Assembly: GCA_013822085.1 (NCBI GenBank)
Contig: PNJV01000011.1
Location: 1-56,258 of the forward strand
DNA: 56,258 bases
Source of the DNA: Isosphaera sp.
Lineage (GTDB): Bacteria > Planctomycetota > Phycisphaerae > Phycisphaerales > UBA1924
Direction: 5' to 3'
Made by a program: the position numbers and the translations under genes. Positions 14,873 to 23,194 of the stretch are shown here, in pieces. Under the pieces are notes generated by a model. It ran no database searches, was not told the DNA's origin, and saw only the letters and a list, made by a program, of their open reading frames with translations. Each line of letters opens with the position of its first letter. Within the stretch, counting starts at the first letter, position 1.

Positions 14873-17497
14873 ATGCCCCAGAGCACAGGTCGTTGGTCTC
14901 GGTCCGGGGCCCTGGCGTTGGCGGCGGGCCTGGCCTGCGGGCTGGGGGCGCTGGGCGGCGTGGGGGGCCCAGGGGGCGTGGCGGGGGCCCCAGATGAGGG
15001 TGAAGTGGGGGGCGGAGCGGGCGCTGTGGCTGTGGCGGTGGGGGTGGGGGTGGGGGTGGGGGTGGGGGGTGACTGGGCCCAGCCGCGGGGCGGGCCCGCG
15101 CCACGCGTGGACACCCTGGCAAGCCACTTCGGCTTTGCGGCCCCGCGCACCCTGGTCATCGACCAGGACGCCGGGCCGGTGATCGTCGGGGACTTCAACG
15201 CCGACGGCCGGCCCGACCTGGCGGTGGTCAACAACCGCAAGAGCCGCGTCGAGCTGCACCTGCTCAGGGCCGAGCCCAAGAACCAGGCCGAGGTCGAGCG
15301 CGAGATCAAGACCAACCAGCTCCGCCCCTCGCCCTTCTACGACCGCGCCGACATCTCGGTCCCCAACCGCGTCAACGCCCTGCGCGCCCACGACCTCAAC
15401 GGCGACGGCCGGCTGGACCTGATCATGGTCGGCGATCAGCCCGACGAGATCATCACGGTGCTCCAGTCGGCCCCGGGGCAGTTCGCCGGCCCCAACCGCC
15501 AGCGCCTGCGCGACCTGGCCGTCTCTCAGCAGGGCGGCTTCCACGTGGCCGACGTGATGGGCGACCCGGCGGCGGAGATCGTCACGATCGTCGGCGATCG
15601 GCTGGCGGTGGTGCCCATCGGGCCCACGGGGGACCTGGGGAGCCCCACCAGCATCAGCTCCGCGGGCCGGCCCCTGGGCATGGTCCTGGGCGACTTCAAC
15701 GGCGACGCGCGCACGGACATCATCGGGGCGTTCTTTCAGGAGGGTCAGACGCCGCTGCGCCTGTGGCTCCAGCGCCGCGGCGCGCCCGCCGCGGGCCCAG
15801 ACTCTGCGGGCAAAGGCGCCGCTGCCGATCAAGCCGCGGGCACGCGCGGCGCGGGCTTGGGGCTCATCGGCCCCGAGCAGCGCCTGGAGATCGCGCCCAT
15901 CCGCTCGGCCGAGGCCGTCACGCTCCCGGGCCTGGGCGCCACGGCCCTGGGCGTGATCGAGAGCACCACGCGCCGGGTGGTCTTCTACACCCTCGACGAC
16001 TCGGCCCCGGGCCTGGCTGGGCAGGAGCCGACCGCGGCCCCGGCCGAGCTTCAGGCCGAGATCTTCGGGTTCCCCGATGGCGAGGACAAGAAACGCCCCG
16101 CGCTGGTGGCCGACTTCGACCAGGACGGCCGGCCCGACCTGCTCACCACCGACGAGAAGTCCAACGCCCTGGTGCTCTATCAGCAGGACCAGGGCCTGGG
16201 CCTGGGCCGGGCCCAGAGCTTCCCGACGTTCAAGGCGCCCCAGGCGATCGCGCACGCCCCGGCGGGGGCCTGGGGCGGGCCGGACGAGGCGGTCTTCTTC
16301 GTGCTCTCGGACGAGGAGAAGGCCGTGGGCGCTGCGCGGTACACGCTCAGCCTGGGCCGGGCCCGCGCCGACAACGCCGTGGGCTTCCCGGTGCCGGTGC
16401 GCCTGGCCACGGCCGGGGCTCAGCCGGTGGCCATCGACTACGCCGACCTGGGCGGCCCCGGGGCCCTGGCCGTGGTCGTGCGCAACCGCCGCGAGCACAC
16501 CCTCGAGCTCCACGGCAAGGACGGGCCGATGCGCAGCATCCCACTGGCCGGGGTCAACCGGCCGCCGCAGTCGATGCTGGCCGCCGACGTGGACCAGGAC
16601 GGCGCCAAGGACCTGATCCTCTTCACCGACGGCGAGCCGATGATCGTGGTCCGCTCCAGCGGCGCCGGGCCCCTGACCGACCCCGCCGTCGAGGCCCAGG
16701 TCCTGACCAGCGAGACCATGCCGCAGTTCGGGCTGGTGCAGTCGGCCACGGCCCGCAACGTGGGCCTGATGGACCAGGACGGCGACGGCAAGCCCGAGCT
16801 GATCCTGGCCGACAAGAACTTCGTGCGCGCCTGCCGGTACGACGTGGCCAAGGGGTGGTCGGTGGTGAGCCAGCGCAACGTCCCCGACGCGGGCACCAAC
16901 CTGGTGGCCCTGGCCGTGGACGCCTCCGGCCCGGCCCCGGTGGCGGTGGCCGCCGACAGCGGCAACGGGGTCCTGGTCTTCTTCGAGCCCCGGGATGCGC
17001 CGCGGCGCGTCCGGCTGCGCGGCGTGAGCCCCAACAACCTCTTCGCCGGCGCGTTCCTGGGCGACGGCCGCCCCGCGCTGCTGGGCCTGACCGACGACGC
17101 CTTCGGGCTGGTCCGCCTCAGCGGCGCCGGCGCCCGGCTGACGGAGCTGGCCGTCTACCGCTCCGAGTCGGACGACCGCGAGGAGTTCAACCTCGCCTCG
17201 GGGGACATCAACGGCGACGGCCACACCGACGTGCTGGTGACCGACGCCGGCGAGCAGATGCTCTCGGTCCTGACCTTCTCGCGCTCGCGGCGCGTGCGCC
17301 TGGCCACCGAGTTCCAGGTCTACCAGTCGCGGCTCTTCCAGGGGGGCCAGTTCCGCGAGCTCGAGCCGCGCGACGTGCTGGTGGCCGACGTCACCGGCGA
17401 CAACGCCCAGGACGTGGTGCTGCTGATCCACGACCGCCTGGTGATCTACCCGCAGCAGACCGCCCCGGCGCGGCCGCCCGAGCGCGTCTCACGCTGA
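14873..17497 (+). CDS. Exported FG-GAP/VCBS repeat protein
   Basis: 874 aa with a signal peptide (residues 5-30, GALALAAGLACGLGALGGVG). A low-complexity Val-Gly tract encoded by a TGGGGG tandem repeat follows. At least eight calcium-binding-like FG-GAP motifs are spread along the protein: GDFNADGRPDLAVV, HDLNGDGRLDLIMV, GDFNGDARTDIIGA, DFDQDGRPDLLTT, DVDQDGAKDLILF, DQDGDGKPELILAD, GDINGDGHTDVLVTD and DVTGDNAQDVVLL. They suggest a seven- or eight-bladed beta-propeller in the periplasm or at the surface. Such proteins are common in planctomycetes, and their ligands are usually unknown. GGAGGAGG precedes ATG at 14873. The last nine bases overlap the convergent hydrolase gene. Confidence 0.85.
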   Translation: MPQSTGRWSRSGALALAAGLACGLGALGGVGGPGGVAGAPDEGEVGGGAGAVAVAVGVGVGVGVGGDWAQPRGGPAPRVDTLASHFGFAAPRTLVIDQDAGPVIVGDFNADGRPDLAVVNNRKSRVELHLLRAEPKNQAEVEREIKTNQLRPSPFYDRADISVPNRVNALRAHDLNGDGRLDLIMVGDQPDEIITVLQSAPGQFAGPNRQRLRDLAVSQQGGFHVADVMGDPAAEIVTIVGDRLAVVPIGPTGDLGSPTSISSAGRPLGMVLGDFNGDARTDIIGAFFQEGQTPLRLWLQRRGAPAAGPDSAGKGAAADQAAGTRGAGLGLIGPEQRLEIAPIRSAEAVTLPGLGATALGVIESTTRRVVFYTLDDSAPGLAGQEPTAAPAELQAEIFGFPDGEDKKRPALVADFDQDGRPDLLTTDEKSNALVLYQQDQGLGLGRAQSFPTFKAPQAIAHAPAGAWGGPDEAVFFVLSDEEKAVGAARYTLSLGRARADNAVGFPVPVRLATAGAQPVAIDYADLGGPGALAVVVRNRREHTLELHGKDGPMRSIPLAGVNRPPQSMLAADVDQDGAKDLILFTDGEPMIVVRSSGAGPLTDPAVEAQVLTSETMPQFGLVQSATARNVGLMDQDGDGKPELILADKNFVRACRYDVAKGWSVVSQRNVPDAGTNLVALAVDASGPAPVAVAADSGNGVLVFFEPRDAPRRVRLRGVSPNNLFAGAFLGDGRPALLGLTDDAFGLVRLSGAGARLTELAVYRSESDDREEFNLASGDINGDGHTDVLVTDAGEQMLSVLTFSRSRRVRLATEFQVYQSRLFQGGQFRELEPRDVLVADVTGDNAQDVVLLIHDRLVIYPQQTAPARPPERVSR
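15039..15068 (+). repeat. (TGGGGG)5 tandem repeat inside the FG-GAP gene
   Basis: Five consecutive TGGGGG units in frame, encoding alternating Val-Gly residues just after the signal peptide. Four or more runs of five G make the coding strand and mRNA candidates for a G-quadruplex. The unit length is a multiple of three, so copy-number changes would lengthen the linker without a frameshift. Confidence 0.9.
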
Positions 17498-18439
17498 GGC
17501 GACCGCCGCGGCCATGGCCTCCACCGCCGCCGCCGCCTCGTCGCGCGCCCCCGGCGTGCGCCACATCGTCAGGTGCGAGCAGCCCGCCAGCTGGCGCAGC
17601 TGGCCCCCGCCGGCGCCGGCGATGGCCCGGCCGTCGTCGATCGGGCACACCGCGTCCTGGGACCCGTGGAGCACCAGCAGCGGCACCCGTCGGCTTCGCA
17701 GCTGCGCCGCCCACGCCCTGCGGTCGAACCCGCCCCCCGCCCTGAGCCACCGCGGCCCCGCGCCCCGGGCCAGCCCCGCCAGCAGCAGGGCCGCCCATAC
17801 GCACCCGGGCACGTCCAGACCGCGCATCCGGGCCACCGCGCGCGCCGGCGTGCCCGGCAGCGCGTAGGGCGCCTCAGCGATCACGCCCGTCACGCGCGCG
17901 CCCACTCCTCCGGCCGACTCGGGCCGCTCGGCCGCCGCCCGGATGCTCAGGCCGGCCCCGAGCGAGAAGCCGTAGAGCACCGCCGGGCCGTCCAGGCGGT
18001 CCAGGAGCGCACCCAGCGCCCCGGCCTCGCGCAGCCCAAGCGCGCACGAGCCGGGTGCCTCGCCGTGGCCGGGCAGGTCCCAGAGCACCACGCGAGCGAA
18101 GCTCTGCCGCAGGGCGTCGGCCCGCCCGAGCATCGTGACCCGGCTGTCCCCCCACCCGTGCGTGAGGACGACCGTGGGCCTCTGGGGCCGGGCCCCGGGC
18201 AGCTCCCACACGGGGATGTCCACGCCGCGCCAGCGGACGGTCCACTGGCCCCAATGGGCCGGCGCTGGGGCCAGCTCGCCCGGGTCCGAGGGCAGGCCGC
18301 GTGCGATGGCGAACGCCGCCGTGCGCCTCGGCGGGCGGGCCAGCAGCCGCCAGGTCAGGCACACGCACCCGAGCCAGGCCACGGCCAGGCCCTGGGCCAG
18401 GAGCAGGCCCAGCCCCGCCCAGTCCGGGTGGGCTACCAC
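17489..18439 (-). CDS. Membrane-anchored alpha/beta hydrolase
   Basis: 316 aa. An N-terminal membrane helix (LLLAQGLAVAWLGCVCLTW) is followed by an alpha/beta-hydrolase fold. Motifs: oxyanion region TVVLTHGWGDSR, VVLWDLPGHGEA, nucleophile elbow YGFSLGAG (Ser as nucleophile in GFSLG), acid residue region PLLVLHGSQDAVCPIDDG, and the catalytic His in GCSHLTMWRTPG. It resembles the 2-hydroxymuconate-semialdehyde hydrolase / lysophospholipase-type hydrolases; the substrate is unknown. The start GTG at 18439 overlaps the stop codon of the upstream CNNM gene by seven bases (GTGGTAG), which implies translational coupling in one operon. The 3' end overlaps the convergent FG-GAP gene by nine bases. Confidence 0.82.
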   Translation of the reverse strand: MVAHPDWAGLGLLLAQGLAVAWLGCVCLTWRLLARPPRRTAAFAIARGLPSDPGELAPAPAHWGQWTVRWRGVDIPVWELPGARPQRPTVVLTHGWGDSRVTMLGRADALRQSFARVVLWDLPGHGEAPGSCALGLREAGALGALLDRLDGPAVLYGFSLGAGLSIRAAAERPESAGGVGARVTGVIAEAPYALPGTPARAVARMRGLDVPGCVWAALLLAGLARGAGPRWLRAGGGFDRRAWAAQLRSRRVPLLVLHGSQDAVCPIDDGRAIAGAGGGQLRQLAGCSHLTMWRTPGARDEAAAAVEAMAAAVASA

Positions 18440-19428
18440 GCCTGGAACTCCCCGGTGAGGGGCTCGATGAGGTCCTTGGTGGTGACGATCCCCACGGGGC
18501 GGCCGCGGGCCACGGCCACGGCGATGCGTTCGCCGCGGGCCAGCATGGTCTGGAGCGCCTCGATGACCGACGCGCCCGGGTGGACCTCCACGGCCGGGCG
18601 GAGGAGGCTCGGCCCGAGCCGGCCCCGGGCAAGGCACACGTCCAGGTGGTCGGCGATGCCCGCCAGGCGGCCGGCGCGGTCGATCACCGGCAGGCGCGAC
18701 AGCGGCCAGCGCTCCAGGGCTTCGAGCACGCGGTCGGCCGGCCAGTCGATCCCGAGCGTGCGCACGCGCGACCAGGGGACCATCTCCTGGCCCACGGTGG
18801 TGTCGCGCAGCGACAGGGCGCGATCGACCAGCGTGGCCTGGTGCTCGGAGATGGACCCGTGGCGGGCGCCCTCCTTGAGCAGCTCGGCCATGCGCTGCCG
18901 CGCCGTCTGCACGCCGGCCCCCTCGGCGCGCCACCGCGCCGGCAGCAGCCACTCGGCCGCGCGCGAGGCGCGCCCCACCGCCCAGAGCACCCCCGAGCCA
19001 CGCATCCCCCGCCGGAGCAGGCTCAGCCAAAGCGACACGCGCGGCAGCCAGGCGTCGGCGCGGGCCCGGAAGAGCTCCTTGGGCAGCGTCTCGCAGCACA
19101 CAAACAGCGTCGGGGCCACCGCCAGCACCGTCACCACCAGCACCGTCACCTGGCTCAGCCCCGAGCCCGTGAGCAGCCCCGACACGCCGCTGGCGATGGC
19201 GTAGTTGGCCAGCGTGTTGCCGATCAGCAGCGAGGCCAGCAGCGACCCCGGCGACGAGAGCTCGCGCTCCAGCCGCGACGCCGAGGGGTGCCTGCCCGAC
19301 TCGGCACGCAGCCGCAGCCGGGCGCGGTTGATCGAGTACGCCCCCATCTCGCTCCCCGAGCACAGGAACGACGCCACCGACCCGGCGGCGATGAGCCCGA
19401 CCCACAGCGCAAGCTCGGTCGTGCTCAC
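18433..19428 (-). CDS. CNNM/CorC-type hemolysin-family transporter, second copy
   Basis: 331 aa. It has a DUF21/CNNM transmembrane domain (residues 5-30 ELALWVGLIAAGSVASFLCSG, 68-85, 90-112) with the SEMGAYSINRARLR signature, and LPKELFRARAD (family motif P.E...). A CBS-domain pair follows (WSRVRTLGIDWP...LPVIDRAGRLAGI and VIEALQTMLARGERIAVAV...GIVTTKDLIEPL). It lacks the C-terminal CorC_HlyC domain that the upstream paralogue has. CNNM proteins transport or regulate Mg2+ (or Co2+) efflux; the CBS pair senses nucleotide or ion state. The GTG start at 19428 overlaps the TGA of the upstream copy by four bases. The two adjacent paralogues may form a heterodimer. Confidence 0.85.
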   Translation of the reverse strand: MSTTELALWVGLIAAGSVASFLCSGSEMGAYSINRARLRLRAESGRHPSASRLERELSSPGSLLASLLIGNTLANYAIASGVSGLLTGSGLSQVTVLVVTVLAVAPTLFVCCETLPKELFRARADAWLPRVSLWLSLLRRGMRGSGVLWAVGRASRAAEWLLPARWRAEGAGVQTARQRMAELLKEGARHGSISEHQATLVDRALSLRDTTVGQEMVPWSRVRTLGIDWPADRVLEALERWPLSRLPVIDRAGRLAGIADHLDVCLARGRLGPSLLRPAVEVHPGASVIEALQTMLARGERIAVAVARGRPVGIVTTKDLIEPLTGEFQAW

Positions 19429-20834
19429 GCGGCTCCCTCCCGGGCCCGGCCCGGTTGGCCGAGGCCCTGATCGCTCCGGCCCGGTTCGCTCCGTGCGGCC
19501 GGCTCGGGCGTGCCCTCGGCCTGGCCCTGACGCTGGCCGTCGGCCTGGTTGAGGCGGACCAGCACCCGGTCGGCGACCCGGCCGTCGAGGCTGAGCACCT
19601 CCAGCCAGACGTTGCCCACCGAGACGCGGTCGCCCACGCGCGGCACCCGGTCCAGCGAGGTCATGATCAGCCCGGCCACCGTGGTCGCGCGGCGGTCCTG
19701 GGGCAGGCCGAACATCTCCGACCACTCCACCGCCGAGAGCCGGCCCGAGACCTCCCACGCCCCGAGCCCGACCATCCGCACCGCCGGCTCGGCGTCGTTG
19801 CCCTCGGCTTGCGCCCCGGCGGCGCTCTCGGCCACCAGCCTGGCCGCCGCGTCCTGCACGCGCACCAGCCCGGTGACACCGCCGTGCTCGTCGACGCACA
19901 GGGCCGTCTTGATCCCGCGGGTGCGCAGGTTGTCCAGGAGCTTCTCCAGCGAGGCGCGCTCGGGGACGTAGTGCGCCGGCTCGAGCGTGGCGCTCACGCC
20001 GGCAAGCTGCCCCCGCGCCGAGCCGGCCAGGTAGCGCTTGGTGTTGAGCATCCCCAGCGCCCCCCCGTCGATGGACGCCCCCACGCCGACCACCGGCAGA
20101 CGCGTCGCGCCCGTGCGGGCCACGATCGCCTCGACCTCGGCGCGCCCCGCCGCGGCGTCGATCCACTCCACCTCCGTCCGCGGGATCATCACGTCGCGCG
20201 CCTGGAGGGAGTTCATGCGCACAAGCTGGCGCAGCAGGCCCGTCTCCCCGGCGCCGATCGAGCCCTCGCGCTGGCCCAGGCTCAGCAGGCCGCGCAGCTC
20301 CTCCTCGCTGAGCCGGGCCCCGCCCTGGCTCAGCCCCGACGGCGTGAGCAGCCGCACCAGCGGGCCCAACACGCCGCGCTCCAGCGTGGTCCGCACCGGC
20401 CCGACGACCCCCACCAGCACCCAGACCGTCGGGCCCAGCCGTCGGGCCAGCTCCACGCGCAGCCTGCCGGCCAGGGTCTTGCTCAGGACCTCGCCCACCA
20501 GCGTCAGGGCGATGACGTTGAAGACGTTCACGCCCGCGGCCACCCACGGGCTCACGTCGCTCATGAGGAAGAGCGACGTGACCACCAGGTAGGTGATGTT
20601 GGCCACGGTGTTGATCAGCAGGAGCGTGACCAGGACGGCGCGCGGGCGGCGCAGCAGGCGGGCCACCGCCTCGCCCGCCCCGCCACCCCCGCCACCCCCG
20701 CCCGACTCGCGGCGCAGACGCTGGAAGTCCTGGTAGCTCAGGCTGAACAGCGCCGTCTCCATGGCCGAGCAGAACGCCGACACCGCCAGCGTCAGCGGGG
20801 CCGCCAGCAGCAGGGTGATCCATGCGGCGCTCAC
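19425..20834 (-). CDS. CNNM/CorC-type hemolysin-family transporter, first copy
   Basis: 469 aa. The N-terminal DUF21/CNNM domain has membrane segments at residues 4-24 (AWITLLLAAPLTLAVSAFCSA) with SAMETALFSLSYQD, and at about 66-90 and 96-120, with LVGEVLSKTLAGRL. Two CBS modules follow (DVMIPRTEVEWI and LPVVGVGASIDG...; LLDNLRTRGIKTALCVDEHGGVTG), then a C-terminal CorC_HlyC transporter-associated domain (GLGAWEVSGRLSAVEW...TTVAGLIM...GDRVSVGNVWLEVLSLDG...VRL). This full architecture is that of CorC/YhdP magnesium or cobalt efflux proteins. GTG at 20834 overlaps the hscB-like TGA by four bases. It forms an operon with the second CNNM copy and the hydrolase. Confidence 0.9.
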   Translation of the reverse strand: MSAAWITLLLAAPLTLAVSAFCSAMETALFSLSYQDFQRLRRESGGGGGGGGAGEAVARLLRRPRAVLVTLLLINTVANITYLVVTSLFLMSDVSPWVAAGVNVFNVIALTLVGEVLSKTLAGRLRVELARRLGPTVWVLVGVVGPVRTTLERGVLGPLVRLLTPSGLSQGGARLSEEELRGLLSLGQREGSIGAGETGLLRQLVRMNSLQARDVMIPRTEVEWIDAAAGRAEVEAIVARTGATRLPVVGVGASIDGGALGMLNTKRYLAGSARGQLAGVSATLEPAHYVPERASLEKLLDNLRTRGIKTALCVDEHGGVTGLVRVQDAAARLVAESAAGAQAEGNDAEPAVRMVGLGAWEVSGRLSAVEWSEMFGLPQDRRATTVAGLIMTSLDRVPRVGDRVSVGNVWLEVLSLDGRVADRVLVRLNQADGQRQGQAEGTPEPAARSEPGRSDQGLGQPGRAREGAA

Positions 20835-21451
20835 GCGGGGTCCGCGTCCAGTTGCTCGGCCGTGCGCTCCACCGAGCGCAGGGCGTTGAGCAGTTGCCGG
20901 GCCCGCCCGAGCGTCGCCGCGTCGCCGGGCGCGGCGCCCGCCAGGGCTCGGCGGAGCTCCTGGAGCAGCTCGGCGCGGCGGCGTTCGGCCCAGGCGAGCC
21001 AGCGGTCCACCGCTGGGCCGGGCAGGGCCCCGCCAGCCGAGGCGCGCTCGGCCTCGATCCGCTCGCGCGTGTCCATCAGCTCCTGGAGGAACCCGGTCGG
21101 CACGGAGCGGTCGCCTTCGGGCCCGGGGCCGCCCAGGACGCGCAGCAGGGCGCCGGCGCGCCGCACGGGGTCGCGGAGGGTCCGGCGGGCCTCGTTGAGG
21201 GCCGCGATCGGGCCGTCGTCGTTCGGGGGCGCCGTTGTGCTGACGGCGGGCGCTGGCCGAGCGTGGGGGTCGGCGGGGGTGTTGGGAGAGGGGGGTGGGG
21301 TGGGCGGGGGGGGCACGGCCGGGGCGTGGTCCGGGTGCGCCAGGCGGGCACGCGCCAGGTACGCCGACTCGACGTGCGCCGCGTCCAGGTCCATCGTCGC
21401 CGGCAGGCCGAGCAGGCCGAAGGGGTCGTCCTGTGCTGCTGCGGCGTTCAC
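20831..21451 (-). CDS. hscB: HscB-like J-domain co-chaperone
   Basis: 206 aa. Residues about 10-100 form a J-like domain: DPFGLLGLPATMDLD, YLARARLAHPDH (with the HPD tripeptide that stimulates Hsp70 ATPase), and ALNEARRTLRDPVRRAGALL. A Pro-rich insert of about 40 residues separates HPD from the last helix. The C-terminus matches the HscB oligomerisation domain that contacts IscU: FLQELMDTRERIEAE and the Leu-rich helices after it. HscB delivers the Fe-S scaffold IscU to HscA. No iscU, hscA or other Isc gene is nearby. GTG at 21451 is the best available start (no Shine-Dalgarno; TACACT eight bases upstream). It is first in an operon with two CNNM proteins. Confidence 0.8.
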   Translation of the reverse strand: MNAAAAQDDPFGLLGLPATMDLDAAHVESAYLARARLAHPDHAPAVPPPPTPPPSPNTPADPHARPAPAVSTTAPPNDDGPIAALNEARRTLRDPVRRAGALLRVLGGPGPEGDRSVPTGFLQELMDTRERIEAERASAGGALPGPAVDRWLAWAERRRAELLQELRRALAGAAPGDAATLGRARQLLNALRSVERTAEQLDADPA

Positions 21452-21656
21452 TGCGGCAGAGTGTATGGATCGTGTCGGGGAGGCGGGGATCCAGCGCTGG
21501 CAGGTGCGCGTATTTTCGCGCGCCACCGAGCCGTTGATGGCCGAACTTCCTAAACTCACACCGGCGGTGTCACCAGGGGTTTGTCTGCCCCCGCCGACGG
21601 CGCGCCGCGCCGGCGAGCCGGGGGCGCCGCAGCCGATGGGATCTCGGGAAGTCGTC

Positions 21657-22400
21657 ATGCACAAGCACATCGGGATCGTCGCTGCAAGCCCCGAGGGCGC
21701 CGCCATCTGCTACCGGGACATCCACCGGACGCTGGCGGCGCTGCTGGGCGATCGCGGCCACCCGCGGATCACGCTCCACGGCGAGCCCTTCGAGCGGTAC
21801 ATCGACGCGGTGGCGCGCGAGGACTGGCACGGCATCGGGGAGCTGCTCTTGCGCTCGGCCCGCGCGCTCAAGGACGCCGGGGCGGACTTCTGCGTGCTGC
21901 CCGACAACCTCATGCAGCACGCGGTGCACCTGGCCGAGCCGACCTCGCCGATCCCGTGGCTGAACATGACCGACCTGGTCGCCGACGCGGTGGCCGGCGA
22001 CGGCCGGCGGGTGGTCGGGCTCATCGGGACCAAGAAGGTGATGCGCGGCTCGACGTACCAGACGCTCCTGGGCCTGCGCGGCGTCAAGCTGATCGTGCCC
22101 AGCGACGAGGAGGCCGAGCGCATCGACCGGATCATCTTCCGGGAGCTGGTGCTGGGGCAGGCCATCGAGTCCAGCCGGGCCCGGGTGATCGAGTCGATCG
22201 CCCAGATGGCCCGCCGGGGGGCCGAGGCGGTGATCCTCGGGTGCACCGAGGCGCCCCTGCTTGTGAGCACGGACAACTGCCCGCTGCCCATGTACGACTC
22301 GACGCAACTGCTCGCCGACGGGGCCGTCCGCCGCAGCCTGGGCGACGCCTGGGCCGCCGCGGTCAGCCGGGCCGGCGCCGGCGGCGCGTCGGCGGCGTGA
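21657..22400 (+). CDS. Aspartate/glutamate racemase-family protein
   Basis: A 247-aa cytoplasmic protein of the Asp/Glu racemase superfamily, enzymes that invert amino acids using two facing cysteines. Seen: N-terminal HIGIVAASPEGAAICYR, LPDNLMQHAV (80s) where the first catalytic Cys normally sits (PCNTxH), VVGLIGTKKVMRGSTYQ, and the second Cys in VILGCTEAPLL (C196). At the first site this protein has Asp83 rather than Cys, with the only nearby Cys at 79. It may therefore use a modified mechanism or be a lyase or isomerase relative. The start ATG at 21657 is typical (MHKHIG). TAAACT at 21551-21556 could be a -10 with a leader of about 100 bases. Confidence 0.8.
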   Translation: MHKHIGIVAASPEGAAICYRDIHRTLAALLGDRGHPRITLHGEPFERYIDAVAREDWHGIGELLLRSARALKDAGADFCVLPDNLMQHAVHLAEPTSPIPWLNMTDLVADAVAGDGRRVVGLIGTKKVMRGSTYQTLLGLRGVKLIVPSDEEAERIDRIIFRELVLGQAIESSRARVIESIAQMARRGAEAVILGCTEAPLLVSTDNCPLPMYDSTQLLADGAVRRSLGDAWAAAVSRAGAGGASAA

Positions 22401-22446
22401 GTGCCCCGCGGGGCGGTGGGTGCGGGCCTTCGAGCCGGAACAGCCG

Positions 22447-22965
22447 CTAGGGCGTGGGTGCCCCGGCGGGCGCCTCCGTGGCGTTGCGCCCCGCGACCCA
22501 CTCCTGGTAGCCGCCGGCGTAGAAGCGGATGTTCGAGAAGTTGGCCTGGAGCATCCGCTTGATCAGGCCGCGCGCCGAGGGGCTGCCGGGGTTCTCGCCG
22601 TAGACGATCTTGAGGTCGTAGGACTCGATGCGCGGGTCGGGGAGCTTGGAGCCCAGCGGGATCTCGGTCAGGCGGTAGTTGATCGCCCCGGGGATGTGGC
22701 CGCGCTGGAACTCCGAGGCCGGCCGGGCGTCGATGAGCACCAGGGTCGGGCTCTGGGGCTCCTTGGCCTGCGCGATCTCGGTGCGCAGGTCCTCCAGGGC
22801 GATGATCGCTTCGTCCACGTCGTTCTCGGTGACTTTGCCGGCGCACCCGCCCAGGGCTGCCAGGGCCAGCAGAGCGACCAGCGGTGCCCGGCGTGGCCGA
22901 GACCGGGAGGCGTGGGCGTGAGTTCGATCGGGGACAAAGCTCGGCTGAGGTGCCCGAGGATTCAT
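22447..22965 (-). CDS. Lipoprotein with an inactive rhodanese-like domain
   Basis: 172 aa. The N-terminus has a basic region, a hydrophobic segment (LVALLALAALGGC) and a lipobox with Cys41, so it is probably a lipid-anchored envelope protein. Residues about 65-155 form a rhodanese domain: LVLIDARPASEFQRGHIPGAINY and YAGGYQEWVAG at the end are diagnostic. The catalytic loop, normally C-x-x-G-x-R after the strand, reads IVYGENPGSPSARG. The active-site Cys is replaced by Gly, so sulfurtransferase activity is not expected and a binding role is more likely. The start ATG has TATTGT five bases upstream and no Shine-Dalgarno sequence, suggesting leaderless translation. It is convergent with the racemase gene. 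Confidence 0.85.
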   Translation of the reverse strand: MNPRAPQPSFVPDRTHAHASRSRPRRAPLVALLALAALGGCAGKVTENDVDEAIIALEDLRTEIAQAKEPQSPTLVLIDARPASEFQRGHIPGAINYRLTEIPLGSKLPDPRIESYDLKIVYGENPGSPSARGLIKRMLQANFSNIRFYAGGYQEWVAGRNATEAPAGAPTP

Positions 22966-22970
22966 GGGAA

Positions 22971-22976
22971 ACAATA
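22971..22976 (-). promoter_or_regulatory. Candidate leaderless -10 element (TATTGT)
   Basis: TATTGT on the reverse strand, then five bases, then the ATG of the rhodanese lipoprotein. Transcription would begin at or next to the start codon. Confidence 0.5.
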
Positions 22977-23194
22977 GCGTGAACCCGATAAAGTTCCTGA
23001 CATGTGCGGCCTTGGCGGGGAATTCAGGGAAAACACGTAATTGTCCCCAAAGGTGCAAACCCTGGCCCGTCGGGAGCGTTGTAATAAGCGGCCCGGCTGT
23101 CGGTGCGCGGTGGCAGTTCACGCGTGCGGCTGGACGGGTGCGGGGTTGATGCCGACCGCTGCCAGGGCGGGATGAGTCGTTTGGTGCGTGAGAG

